A DNA stretch of 64,000 bases, taken from positions 372,001 to 436,000 of the forward strand of contig NZ_JAINZW010000001.1 in NCBI RefSeq assembly GCF_020026895.1. The letters are read 5' to 3'. Shown here piece by piece: positions 37,480 through 45,845 of this stretch. A program made the translations under genes and the position numbers. Numbering within the stretch: the first letter of the stretch is position 1; every line of letters begins with the position of its first letter. The notes under the pieces were generated by a model, which did no database searches, was not told where the DNA came from, and saw only the letters and a list, made by a program, of their open reading frames with translations. The DNA comes from Novilysobacter selenitireducens. GTDB lineage: Bacteria; Pseudomonadota; Gammaproteobacteria; Xanthomonadales; Xanthomonadaceae.

Positions 37480-38454
37480 ATGGCCGCGCCGCGCGTCAGC
37501 ATCGCCCTGCTGTGCTACCGCGACGCGGCCTACATCCGCGACGCGCTCGATGCGGCGCTGGCGCAGACGGTGCCGTGCCAGATCGTCGTCTCCAACGACT
37601 GCGGCGACGACGGCACGTTCGACATCGCGCGGGGCCACCTGGCCGGCTACGACGGCCCGCACACGGTCACCGTGCGCCAGACGCCGCGCAACCTCGGCGT
37701 GGCCGGGCACGTCAACGATGTGCTGCCGCTGCTGGACGGCGACATCGTGGTGATGATGGCGGGCGATGACATCGCCTTCCCGCACCGCGTGCAGACGCTG
37801 CTGCAGGTGTTCGAGGCCGAGCCCGGCACGATGGTGGTTGGCAGCCAGGTCGAGGGCATGGACGCGGACAGCCGCCCGGCGGGCGGCGGCACGCGCGCGC
37901 ACCCGGCGCGCTTCGGCATGGACTATTTCGTGCGGGCCGGCCGGCTGGTCAGCCTGTTGGGCGCGTCGCTCGCGTTCCGGCGCGAGGTGTTCGACCGGTT
38001 CGGGCCGTTGCTCGGCCCGATCGAGGACAACGCACTGAGCCTGCGCGGCGCGTTGCTGGGCGAGGGCCGGTTCATCGACACCCCGCTGCTGCGCTACCGC
38101 CGGCACGCGGGCAGCGTGAGTGCGGGCGTGTTCGCCCGCGACGAACCGCGCGAGGTCGCCTTCCGCCGCCGCTACGAGCGCACGACGCGGTTCTACCGCG
38201 GCACCGCGGACGACCTCGCCCATTGCCTGGCGCAGGCGTCCGACCTGCCGCCCACCACGCGTGCCGCCGCCGAAGACGTCGTGCGCATGTACCGCATCGA
38301 AGCCGACGCCCGCGAAGCGATCCTCGACCGCCCCCGCCGCGACTGGCTCGCCCCCATCTGGCGCGGCCTCTGCCAGCCCGGCCTGCGCCGCAAGAGCGCC
38401 GAACGCGCCCTCAAGCTGCTGCTGCCGCGCAAATGGTTCGGCGCCACGCGCTAG
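37480..38454 (+). CDS. Family 2 glycosyltransferase
   Basis: A 324-residue GT-A protein: PRVSIALLCYRDAAYIRDAL at the start, nucleotide-binding VSNDCGDDGTFDIA (about residues 36-49), and a metal-site-like MMAGDDIAFP (about 89-98; GDD in place of the usual DxD). There is no transmembrane helix, though the C-terminus is basic. The ATG at 37480 is 11 nt after the maeB stop, so the two may be co-transcribed, which is an unusual pairing. The acceptor and donor are unknown. Confidence 0.82.
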   Translation: MAAPRVSIALLCYRDAAYIRDALDAALAQTVPCQIVVSNDCGDDGTFDIARGHLAGYDGPHTVTVRQTPRNLGVAGHVNDVLPLLDGDIVVMMAGDDIAFPHRVQTLLQVFEAEPGTMVVGSQVEGMDADSRPAGGGTRAHPARFGMDYFVRAGRLVSLLGASLAFRREVFDRFGPLLGPIEDNALSLRGALLGEGRFIDTPLLRYRRHAGSVSAGVFARDEPREVAFRRRYERTTRFYRGTADDLAHCLAQASDLPPTTRAAAEDVVRMYRIEADAREAILDRPRRDWLAPIWRGLCQPGLRRKSAERALKLLLPRKWFGATR

Positions 38455-38462
38455 GCCGCCTC

Positions 38463-38986
38463 CACGTCGCCCAGCCAATCATCCAATCGCGACTCACGTC
38501 GCTCCTACAAAAGCCGCGGATCCCCCAATGCCCTTGTAGGAGCGACGTAAGTCGCGACCGCGCCAATCCAAATAACGACGCCCGCTGTAGGAGCGGCTTC
38601 AGCCGCGAACCCCGCTCCATGCACCCCGCGCCGCATCCCGATCGCGGCTGAAGCCGCTTCTACAAAGAAGGCAGGGATCTCGACAAAGTCGCGCCTGACA
38701 CCCACGTCGCTCGGCCAGACATCCAATCGCGACTCACGTCGCTCCTACAAAAGCCGCGAATCCCCAACCCCTTGTAGGAGCGACGTAAGTCGCGACCGCG
38801 CCATTCAAACAACGACGCTCCCCCTGTAGGAGCGGCTTCAGCCGCGAACCCCGCTCCATGCACCCCGCGCCGCATCCCGATCGCGGCTGAAGCCGCTCCT
38901 ACAGCAAGCGGGGAGCACGACAATGCCGCACCTGACACCCACGTCGCTCAGCCAGACATCCATCGCGACTCACGTCGCTCCTACAA
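38463..38986 (+). repeat. Tandemly duplicated REP cluster, ~240-bp unit
   Basis: Each unit contains inverted B, B, A and inverted A palindromes plus unique spacers such as CATGCACCCCGCGCCGCATC and GACACCCACGTCGCTCGGCC. Copy 1 begins at 38463, copy 2 at 38703 and a third, partial copy at about 38940, ending after its inverted B near 38986. The copies differ by only scattered changes, including the spacers, so the duplication is recent. This fills the 560-nt gap between the glycosyltransferase and the STAS gene; no gene lies here. Confidence 0.9.
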
Positions 38987-39014
38987 AGGACACCGTCCAA
39001 CGCCGCGCGCCGGA

Positions 39015-39407
39015 CTACTCATCCTCATCCCCGCTCACCACCTTGCGCTGGACCATGTCCAGGTACGCGTCGGCTTCGGCCACGGAGGTGAAGATGTCGC
39101 TCATCGGCACGGCCTTGACCACGTCGAACACCTTCTGGATCTGCGGCTGCGGATTGACCACCAGCAGCTTGCCGTTGCGCGCGGTCAGCGCCTTGCGCGC
39201 CTTGAAGATCGAGCGGATGCCGGCCGAGCTGATGTAGTTGAGCCCCGCCAGGTCCAGCACCAGCGACATCACCGGCGGCTCGCCGCCGTCCAGCATGGGC
39301 GCCAACTCGGCATCGAGCTGCGGGTAGCTGTGGGTGTCGAGCCGGCCGAACAGGGCGACGCGCTGGGTGGTGCCGCTGCGCGGCGCGGTCTGGATATCAA
39401 GGTGCAT
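39015..39407 (-). CDS. STAS-domain anti-anti-sigma factor
   Basis: A 130-residue single STAS domain protein (RsbV/SpoIIAA type). The phosphorylatable serine lies in LNYISSAGIRSIFKARKAL (about residues 57-75). It would bind and sequester the partner kinase when dephosphorylated. Its ATG at 39407 overlaps the kinase stop by 11 nt. The C-terminal 20 residues form an acidic tail. It is the last gene of a three-gene partner-switching operon. Confidence 0.88.
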   Translation of the reverse strand: MHLDIQTAPRSGTTQRVALFGRLDTHSYPQLDAELAPMLDGGEPPVMSLVLDLAGLNYISSAGIRSIFKARKALTARNGKLLVVNPQPQIQKVFDVVKAVPMSDIFTSVAEADAYLDMVQRKVVSGDEDE

Positions 39408-39831
39408 CGCCGGTCTCCGAGGGGGTGAGGTCGAGGGTCACGTCCAGCACGTTGTAGGCACCGTCGCGCACGTAGTCCACGCGCCGCGCCAGTTGCCGGA
39501 CCAGGTGCACGCCCAGCCCACCGACGGGCCGCTCGTCGATGCCGGCGTCCAGGTCCGGTGGCGGTTGCGACAGCGGGTCGAACGGCCGGCCGTTGTCGCG
39601 GAACTGCAGGTGCAACGCCGCCTCGGCCGCGCGGATCGCGACCACGATTTCGCGATCCTGCCCGGCATCGAAACCGTAGTCGGCGGTGTTGCACACCACC
39701 TCCTCCGCGATCAGCACCACGTCGTCGATCACGGGTTGTGCGATGTCGTGGCGTTCCATCACCGCGGCGATCGCGGCAGTCAGGTCGTCCAGCCGCTCGC
39801 GCTCGGCCGGTACGCTCAGGCGGATGTCCAT
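39397..39831 (-). CDS. Anti-sigma factor-type serine kinase (RsbW-like HATPase)
   Basis: A 144-residue GHKL ATPase. The N box is LIAEEVVCNTADYGF (about residues 43-57), G1 is RDNGRPFDPL (about 83-92) and the G2 lid is VGGLGVHLVRQL (about 107-118). It would phosphorylate the STAS partner. It has no linked sigma factor here, so the final target is unknown. Its start lies 16 nt inside the upstream phosphatase gene and its stop overlaps the STAS gene, a tightly coupled arrangement. Confidence 0.88.
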   Translation of the reverse strand: MDIRLSVPAERERLDDLTAAIAAVMERHDIAQPVIDDVVLIAEEVVCNTADYGFDAGQDREIVVAIRAAEAALHLQFRDNGRPFDPLSQPPPDLDAGIDERPVGGLGVHLVRQLARRVDYVRDGAYNVLDVTLDLTPSETGDAP

Positions 39832-41864
39832 GTCGTGGCACCTCCCCGGGTGTCGGATGGATCGTGTGTGTCGTCGTGCATGGCCACCGCGCGGGCGATC
39901 ACCAGCACCGTGATGTCGTCGGACTGCGGCGCGCCGGCGGCATGCGCATGCGCACCGGCCACCAGTGCCGCGCACTGCGACGCCGCATCGCGTCCCGGCT
40001 CCAGCGCGCCCAGCAGGCGCGCCTCGCCAAAGGCTTCGTGCGCGTCGTTGAACGCCTCGGTGATGCCGTCGGTGAACGCGACCAGCGCCTCGCCCGGCGC
40101 CAGCGTGCCGCGCCACAGCGGGTAGTCGCCGTCGCTGTCCAGACCCAGCGCACTGCCGGTGGCGAGCGGTATGAATGCCGCGCCGCCGACCACGCGCAAC
40201 AGCGCCGGCGCATCGTGTCCTGCGCTGGCCAGCACCAGCGCGCCGGTCGCCGTGTCCAGCACGCCGCATAGCACGGTGGCGAACATGCACGCGTCGTTGC
40301 CTTCGGCCAGCTGCCGCGCCGCCACGCGCAACGCGTCGTCGGGTTGGCCGCCTACGCGCGCCGCCGCTTCCAGCACCGTCACCGTGCGCGCCATGAACAG
40401 CGCCGCCGGCACGCCCTTGTCGGACACATCGCCGATCACGAACCACAGCGACCCCGGCGTGCGCTCGAAGAAGGTGTAGAAATCCCCGCCCACCGCCTTG
40501 GCCGGCTCCAGCGCGCCATGCACCTCGACCACCGCGCCGCCGGCCTGCAGGCGCCGCGGTGCCGGCAGCATCGACAGCTGGATGTCGCGCGCGATCGCCA
40601 GCTCGCTGTCCAGGCGCTGCCGCGCCGCGGCCATCGCCTCGATCTCGCCCATCTGCTGCTTGATCGAACTGCGCGCGTGGTCGAACGCCCGCGCCATCAC
40701 GCCGACCTCGTCGCGTCGCTGCGTGTGCGGCAGCGGCCAGTCGAACTCGCCGGCGGCGAAGTGACCCGCCGACTCGGTCAGACCGCCGAGCGGCCGTGTC
40801 ACGCGTCGCGCGGTAATGCCCATCAGCAGCCACAGGCTGAGCACCGCCAGCGCGCTGCCCAGCGCGACGGCGCGCGTGGTGTCGTTGAGCTCTTCCAGCA
40901 CCAGGCGCTCGGACACGCTCAGGCCCAGCGTCCAGCCGCTGTCGACCAGCGGGCGCATCAGCGTGAGCCGGTTGGCGCCGGTGGTCGGGTCGCGGTACGT
41001 CGCCTCCGCGCCTTCGCCGGCGCGCAGCGCGGTCACCAGCGACGTGAGCCGGCCGTACGCCGGTTGCGTCACCAGCTCGTCGAGCGTGGTCTGCAGTTCC
41101 AGATCGGGATTCGGGTGGACCACGAAGCGCCGCTCCGGGCTCAGCAGGATGCGACGCGTCAGGTCGCCGGTGAGTTCCTGCCCCAGGCCGATGCGCAGCC
41201 AGTGCACCGGCACGTCGACGCTGACCATGCCGACCACCGGGTCCTGTTGCTCGCCGCGCACCGCCCACACCGGCCGGTTGTAGGTGACGAACAGCTCGCC
41301 ACCGGTGGCTTCGCTGCGGTAGGGCTCCGACCACCACGGCCGCTTGCCGTTGCGCGTGCGGTGCCACCACGACTCGCTGCGGTAGTCGTAGCCGCGTTCC
41401 GACATGCTCTGCTCGTACAGCGTGCCGTCGCCCTGCCGGCGTACGTACCAGGTATGTCCCGCGCCACCGGCCAACAGCGCGCCCGGCTCCAGCACGAGCA
41501 TCGCGCCGACGATGTTGGGATCGGCCACCACCACCGTGCGCAGCAGGCCGTCGAGCCGTTCGCGGTCGTGCCCGGCCTCGCGCACGCCCTCGGCCAGCGT
41601 GCCCGCCGCGATGGCCACTGCCTCGAAAGTCCGCTCCATGCCGATGGCGATCTGCTCGGCCTGCGCGCGCACGCCCTCGCGCGCCTTCTCCAGTAGGATC
41701 TGGCGGGCCGCCACGTAGGTCAGGCCGATGACCGCCAGCAGCAGCGCCGCGCTGCCCAGGCTGGTCCACAACGTCAGCCGTGTGCGCAGGCTGTGCATCC
41801 AGGCCACGGCCTCCACTGCCGTGCCAGCACGTTCCCTGCCTGCACCCCCCGAGCCCGTCGCCAT
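39816..41864 (-). CDS. Membrane PP2C/SpoIIE phosphatase with dCache and HAMP domains
   Basis: A 682-residue RsbU-like sensor phosphatase. TM1 (about residues 30-55) and TM2 (about 325-345) flank a periplasmic double-Cache sensor (SWWHRTRNGKRPWWSEPY, VVGMVSVDVPVHWL). A HAMP domain and a helical linker (about 345-450) lead to the SpoIIE PP2C domain, with the metal ligands in AVGGDFY and IGDVSDKG, then SAGHDAP and SDDITVL. It should dephosphorylate the STAS protein in response to an extracellular small molecule. The start at 41864 is the last good ATG before TM1; ATGs upstream add only basic residues. Confidence 0.87.
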   Translation of the reverse strand: MATGSGGAGRERAGTAVEAVAWMHSLRTRLTLWTSLGSAALLLAVIGLTYVAARQILLEKAREGVRAQAEQIAIGMERTFEAVAIAAGTLAEGVREAGHDRERLDGLLRTVVVADPNIVGAMLVLEPGALLAGGAGHTWYVRRQGDGTLYEQSMSERGYDYRSESWWHRTRNGKRPWWSEPYRSEATGGELFVTYNRPVWAVRGEQQDPVVGMVSVDVPVHWLRIGLGQELTGDLTRRILLSPERRFVVHPNPDLELQTTLDELVTQPAYGRLTSLVTALRAGEGAEATYRDPTTGANRLTLMRPLVDSGWTLGLSVSERLVLEELNDTTRAVALGSALAVLSLWLLMGITARRVTRPLGGLTESAGHFAAGEFDWPLPHTQRRDEVGVMARAFDHARSSIKQQMGEIEAMAAARQRLDSELAIARDIQLSMLPAPRRLQAGGAVVEVHGALEPAKAVGGDFYTFFERTPGSLWFVIGDVSDKGVPAALFMARTVTVLEAAARVGGQPDDALRVAARQLAEGNDACMFATVLCGVLDTATGALVLASAGHDAPALLRVVGGAAFIPLATGSALGLDSDGDYPLWRGTLAPGEALVAFTDGITEAFNDAHEAFGEARLLGALEPGRDAASQCAALVAGAHAHAAGAPQSDDITVLVIARAVAMHDDTHDPSDTRGGATTWTSA

Positions 41865-41952
41865 CGCGTCGCCCCGTCCCGGCCGAACCCGCAGCATCCG
41901 CGTGGGGTAGGGCAGCGTCAAGCGACCGCCGTCAGAAGTCCCGAGGTCTTCT

Positions 41953-42030
41953 GTAGGAGCGGCTTCAGCCGCGAACACCGCCCCATGAAACCGACGCCGC
42001 CATCCGATCGCGGCTGAAGCCGCTCCTACA
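41953..42030 (+). repeat. REP pair flanking the RAYT gene (3' side)
   Basis: Type A at 41953 and its inverted copy ending near 42030. The inverted copy supplies the TAG stop codon of the RAYT gene (minus strand, 42028-42026). Confidence 0.9.
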
Positions 42031-42493
42031 AAGGCTCGTCGCTACGAAGCCAGATCGCATCCCAGAACGGATAGTCACCGATCTGCTCGACCAATCCGGC
42101 GCGCAACGGGTTGGCGATCAGATATCGCGCCGCCGCCCGCACGTCTTCCTCCGCACGCAGGGCACGATCATGGAAGCCTCGATCCCATATCCGTGCGGCG
42201 TCTGGGTAATTGGTGCGCAGTACACGCGCGCAGATTCCCTTGACCCGACCAACGCATTGACCGAGCGCGTCCCCATCTGCCAGCTGCACCAGTCCATGGA
42301 AGTGGTCCGGCATCAGCACCCACGCCAGGAATTTCGACGGCGCCCATGACGATGCGTCACCGAGGATCCGGCTCGCATCCGCCGCAATCGACCAGTCCTC
42401 GAAATGGCATGCACGCCCCGCCGTGGTGAACGTCACCAGGTACACCTGTCCCGTGATCGACCGGCGGCCCTTCCTGAGCGCTGCGTGTCCCAT
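42026..42493 (-). CDS. REP-associated tyrosine transposase (RAYT)
   Basis: A 155-residue Y1-type transposase-like protein of the IS200-related TnpA-REP family. It has the HUH metal motif in MPDHFHGLVQL (about residues 63-73) and the likely catalytic Tyr in AARYLIANPLRAGL (about 119-132), a hallmark of RAYTs. The start MGHAALRKGRRS at 42493 matches usual RAYT N-termini; an ORF extension of 17 codons upstream is possible. REP palindromes sit on both sides and one forms its stop codon. Related RAYTs bind and cut REP sequences in E. coli. This gene is the probable driver of the REP copies throughout the window. Confidence 0.9.
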   Translation of the reverse strand: MGHAALRKGRRSITGQVYLVTFTTAGRACHFEDWSIAADASRILGDASSWAPSKFLAWVLMPDHFHGLVQLADGDALGQCVGRVKGICARVLRTNYPDAARIWDRGFHDRALRAEEDVRAAARYLIANPLRAGLVEQIGDYPFWDAIWLRSDEPL

Positions 42494-42550
42494 CGGCCGA
42501 GCGTGGCGTGCCGCATTCAACGCCACCATCAGCAAAACCCGCATTCCCCT

Positions 42551-42808
42551 GTAGGAGCGGCTTCAGCCGCGATCACGGCCCCATGCAACCCACGCCACCC
42601 CGAACCCCTGTAGGAGCGGCTTCAGCCGCGAACACCGCCCCATGCAACCCACGCCACAACCCGATCGCGGCTGAAGCCGCTCCTACAAAGGCAGGCAGCC
42701 ACGCCGCATCCCTTCAGGCACACGATCGCGGCTGAAGCCGCTCCTGCATCGGCACGCAACCACGTCGCGTCTGCCGTACATCCATCGCGGCTGAAGCCGC
42801 TCCTACAA
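42551..42808 (+). repeat. REP cluster flanking the RAYT gene (5' side), type A only
   Basis: Two direct type A units (42551 and about 42609) and three inverted type A units (ending near 42690, 42751 and 42808) with short spacers sharing CATGCAACCCACGCCAC. Only type A palindromes flank the RAYT gene. The 472-nt intergenic stretch before aceE holds no gene besides these repeats and a promoter-like box. Confidence 0.9.
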
Positions 42809-42904
42809 AACCCCACCAACCACACGCCCACGTACGTTCCCGCCCCCCATCCCCGCCAACCAAACCGCCCACCCCAACCCCAAAGCCACCCCCACCCCCG
42901 CTGC

Positions 42905-42910
42905 TAGAAT
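42905..42910 (+). promoter_or_regulatory. Putative -10 upstream of aceE
   Basis: TAGAAT in the context CTGCTAGAATCCC (extended -10 TGCTAGAAT) is 55 nt before the aceE ATG. No -35 box was recognised in the C-rich sequence upstream. Confidence 0.55.
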
Positions 42911-42965
42911 CCCACCTCTATTTCCCCCATCGACAACGAGGCGCGGCCACGGGGCCGCGAGGCGC

Positions 42966-45743
42966 ATGACGACGACGTACCAGAGCCCCTTCGACGACCT
43001 GATGCAGAACGATCCGGACCCCACCGAGACCCAGGAATGGGTGGAGTCGGTCCAGGCCGTCATCGCCCGTGACGGCGCCGAGCGCGCCCACCAGCTGCTG
43101 CAGGGCATGGTCGAGGTCACGCGCCGCGCCGGCGCGCACCTGCCGTTCTCGCCGACCACCGAATACATCAACACCATCCCGCCGCACCTGGAGCCCAAGA
43201 GCCCCGGCGACCGCACGATGGAATGGCGCATCCGCTCGCTGATCCGCTGGAACGCCATGGCCATGGTCGTGCGCGCCAACCGCAAGCCCGGCGACCTGGG
43301 CGGCCACATCGCCAGCTTCGCCTCGGCGGCCACGCTCTACGACGTCGGCTTCAACCACTTCTGGCGCGCCCCGTCGGACGACCACCCGGGCGACCTCATC
43401 GGCATCCAGGGCCACTCCTCGCCGGGCATCTACGCGCGCAGCTTCCTGGAAGGGCGCATGACCGAGGACCAGCTCGACAACTTCCGCATGGAAGTCGACG
43501 GCCGCGGCATCAGCTCCTACCCGCACCCCTGGCTGATGCCCGACTACTGGCAGCTGCCCACCGTGTCGATGGGCCTGGGCCCGATCGCCGCCATCTACCA
43601 GGCCCGCAACTGGAAGTACCTGGAAGCGCGCGGCCTGATGCCCAAGTCCGACCGCAAGGTGTGGTGCTTCCTGGGCGACGGCGAAACCGACGAGCCCGAG
43701 TCCCTCGGCGCCATTTCCGTGGCCGGGCGCGAAGGCCTGGACAACCTGATCTTCGTCATCAACTGCAACCTGCAGCGCCTGGACGGCCCGGTGCGCGGCA
43801 ACGGCAAGATCATCCAGGAGCTGGAAGGCCAGTTCCGCGGCGCCGGCTGGAACGTCATCAAGACCATCTGGGGCAGCTACTGGGACCCGCTGCTGGCGCG
43901 CGACACCACCGGCAAGCTGCGCCAGTTGATGATGGAAACCGTCGACGGCGAGTACCAGAACTGCAAGGCCTTCGGCGGCGCCTACACGCGCGAGCATTTC
44001 TTCGGCAAGTACCCGGAGACCGCCGAGCTGGTCGCCAACATGTCTGATGAGGACATCTGGCGCCTCAACCGCGGCGGCCACGACCCGCACAAGGTCTACG
44101 CCGCCTACCACGAGGCCGCCAACACCAAGGGCATGCCCACCGTCGTGCTGGCCAAGACTGTCAAGGGCTACGGCATGGGCGCCTCGGGCGAGTCGCTCAA
44201 CCCCACCCACGGCACCAAGAAGATGGACGACGAGGCCGTGCGCCTCTTCCGCGACCGCTTCCGCATCCCGGTGACCGACGACCAGCTGAAGGACGGCGCC
44301 GTGCCGTTCTACCACCCGGGCAAGGACTCGGACGAAGTCCAGTACATGCTCGAGCGCCGCAAGGCCCTCGGCGGCTTTTTGCCGCAGCGTCGCCGCAAGG
44401 CCAGCCAGTCGCTGGAGGTGCCCAAGCTGGACACCTACGAGCGCCTGCTCAAGTCCACCGGCGAGCGCGAAATCAGCACGACGATGGCCTTCGTGCAGAT
44501 GCTCAACATCACCCTGCGCGACAAGCAGGTCGGCCCGCGCTGCGTGCCGATCGTGGCCGACGAGGCCCGCACCTTCGGCATGGAAGGCCTGTTCCGCCAG
44601 CTGGGCATCTACTCGCCCAAGGGCCAGCAGTACAAGCCGGTCGACCGCGACCAGCTGATGTACTACCGCGAGGACGCGGCCGGCCAGGTGCTGGAGGAGG
44701 GCATCACCGAGGCGGGCGCGTTCGCCAGCTGGATGGCGGCCGGCACCAGCTACAGCACCAACGACCTGCAGATGCTGCCGTTCTACATCTACTACTCGAT
44801 GTTCGGCTTCCAGCGCATCGGCGACTCCGCCTGGCAGGCCGCCGACATGCGCGCCCGCGGCTTCCTGCTGGGCGCCACCGCGGGGCGCACCACGCTCAAC
44901 GGCGAAGGCCTGCAGCACGAGGACGGCCACGGCATGGTGCAGGCCGGCCTCATCCCCAACTGCCGCAGCTACGACCCCACCTTCAGCTACGAGGTGGTGA
45001 CCATCATCCAGCACGGCATGCAGCGCATGCTGGCCGAGCAGGTGGACGAGTACTACTACGTCACCCTGATGAACGAGAACTACGCCCACCCCGACATGCC
45101 CGAAGGCAGCGCCGAGGGGATCATCAAGGGCATGTACCTGCTCGACTCCACCTCTCCCTCCGGGAGAGGTCGAAGCGGCGCCGCCGCTTCGGGTGAGGGT
45201 TCGGCGAAGTCGGATAGCTCCACCAAGAAGAAGACCAGCAAAGGCCCCCACGTCCAACTCCTCGGCTCCGGCACCATCCTCCGCGAAGTCATCGCCGCCG
45301 CTGACCTCCTCGACAAGGACTTCGGCGTGACGGCGGACATCTGGTCCTGCCCCAGCTTCAACGAGCTGGCCCGCGACGGCGTAGACGCCATCCGCCACAA
45401 CCGCCTGCACCCCGAGGCCAAGTCACCGCGCAAGCCGTACGTCACCCAGCTGCTGGAAAAGCAGCAGGGCCCGGCCATCGCCGCCACCGACTACATCCGC
45501 GTGTACGCCGACCAGATCCGCGAGTTCGTGCCGATGCGCTACACCGTGCTGGGCACGGACGGCTTCGGCCGCTCCGACACCCGCGCCAACCTGCGCCGCC
45601 ACTTCGAGGTGGACCGGCACTACATCGCCCTGGCGGCGATCGAGGCGCTGGCGGCGGAGGGGAAGATGAGCGCGAAGGACGTGGCGCGGGCGGTGAAGCA
45701 ATACAGGATCGATGCTGAGAAACCGAATCCGATTGGGGTTTGA
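42966..45743 (+). CDS. aceE: Pyruvate dehydrogenase E1 component (homodimeric), with an in-frame insertion
   Basis: A 925-residue thiamine-diphosphate enzyme, the E1 of the pyruvate dehydrogenase complex. Family blocks include the N-terminal LQGMVEVTRRAGAHLP, HISSF-like GGHIASFASAATLYDVGFNHF, the ThDP-Mg motif GDGETDEPES...NLQRLDGPVRGNGKI (about residues 238-280) and QHEDGHG (about 654). The protein is about 30 residues longer than usual because an Ala/Ser/Gly/Lys-rich segment (about 728-757) lies before VQLLGSGTILREV; it derives from an inserted palindromic repeat. GAGGCGC precedes the ATG. A strong terminator follows. The E2 and E3 genes are not in the window. Confidence 0.96.
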   Translation: MTTTYQSPFDDLMQNDPDPTETQEWVESVQAVIARDGAERAHQLLQGMVEVTRRAGAHLPFSPTTEYINTIPPHLEPKSPGDRTMEWRIRSLIRWNAMAMVVRANRKPGDLGGHIASFASAATLYDVGFNHFWRAPSDDHPGDLIGIQGHSSPGIYARSFLEGRMTEDQLDNFRMEVDGRGISSYPHPWLMPDYWQLPTVSMGLGPIAAIYQARNWKYLEARGLMPKSDRKVWCFLGDGETDEPESLGAISVAGREGLDNLIFVINCNLQRLDGPVRGNGKIIQELEGQFRGAGWNVIKTIWGSYWDPLLARDTTGKLRQLMMETVDGEYQNCKAFGGAYTREHFFGKYPETAELVANMSDEDIWRLNRGGHDPHKVYAAYHEAANTKGMPTVVLAKTVKGYGMGASGESLNPTHGTKKMDDEAVRLFRDRFRIPVTDDQLKDGAVPFYHPGKDSDEVQYMLERRKALGGFLPQRRRKASQSLEVPKLDTYERLLKSTGEREISTTMAFVQMLNITLRDKQVGPRCVPIVADEARTFGMEGLFRQLGIYSPKGQQYKPVDRDQLMYYREDAAGQVLEEGITEAGAFASWMAAGTSYSTNDLQMLPFYIYYSMFGFQRIGDSAWQAADMRARGFLLGATAGRTTLNGEGLQHEDGHGMVQAGLIPNCRSYDPTFSYEVVTIIQHGMQRMLAEQVDEYYYVTLMNENYAHPDMPEGSAEGIIKGMYLLDSTSPSGRGRSGAAASGEGSAKSDSSTKKKTSKGPHVQLLGSGTILREVIAAADLLDKDFGVTADIWSCPSFNELARDGVDAIRHNRLHPEAKSPRKPYVTQLLEKQQGPAIAATDYIRVYADQIREFVPMRYTVLGTDGFGRSDTRANLRRHFEVDRHYIALAAIEALAAEGKMSAKDVARAVKQYRIDAEKPNPIGV
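45152..45213. repeat. 62-bp palindromic repeat inserted in frame in aceE
   Basis: Two adjacent hairpins (CTCTCCC TCC GGGAGAG and GAAGCGGC GCC GCCGCTTC) are followed by GGGTGAGGGTTCGGCG. That last part also occurs at about 30727-30742 inside the TIR-bounded element. It is read as about 20 codons in frame. Flanking Ser/Lys-rich codons up to about 45245 also look inserted relative to the family. Confidence 0.75.
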
Positions 45744-45764
45744 ATCTGTCCTCCTGTTTAGAAG

Positions 45765-45789
45765 AAGGCGGCCGTGGGCCGCCTTTTTT
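45765..45789 (+). terminator. Rho-independent terminator of aceE
   Basis: Perfect 9-bp stem AAGGCGGCC / GGCCGCCTT with a GTG loop and a T tract, 22 nt after the aceE stop. A GTG in this hairpin opens the frame of the next gene but is not its start. Confidence 0.92.
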
Positions 45790-45845
45790 GTCGAAACATG
45801 CATCTTCACGATGTTCTGTGCCATTCCCAAAAGCGGGATAGTCGA

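Noticed and set aside
38463-38986. Regularly spaced palindromes that could suggest a CRISPR array
   Set aside because: Units alternate between two palindrome types and orientations, the spacers are themselves duplicated, and no cas genes are present. This is a REP cluster.
45774-45845. Upstream GTG start for the 985-aa protein
   Set aside because: The GTG lies in the loop of the aceE terminator and the extra residues are terminator-derived; ATGs at 45846 or 45858 are better.
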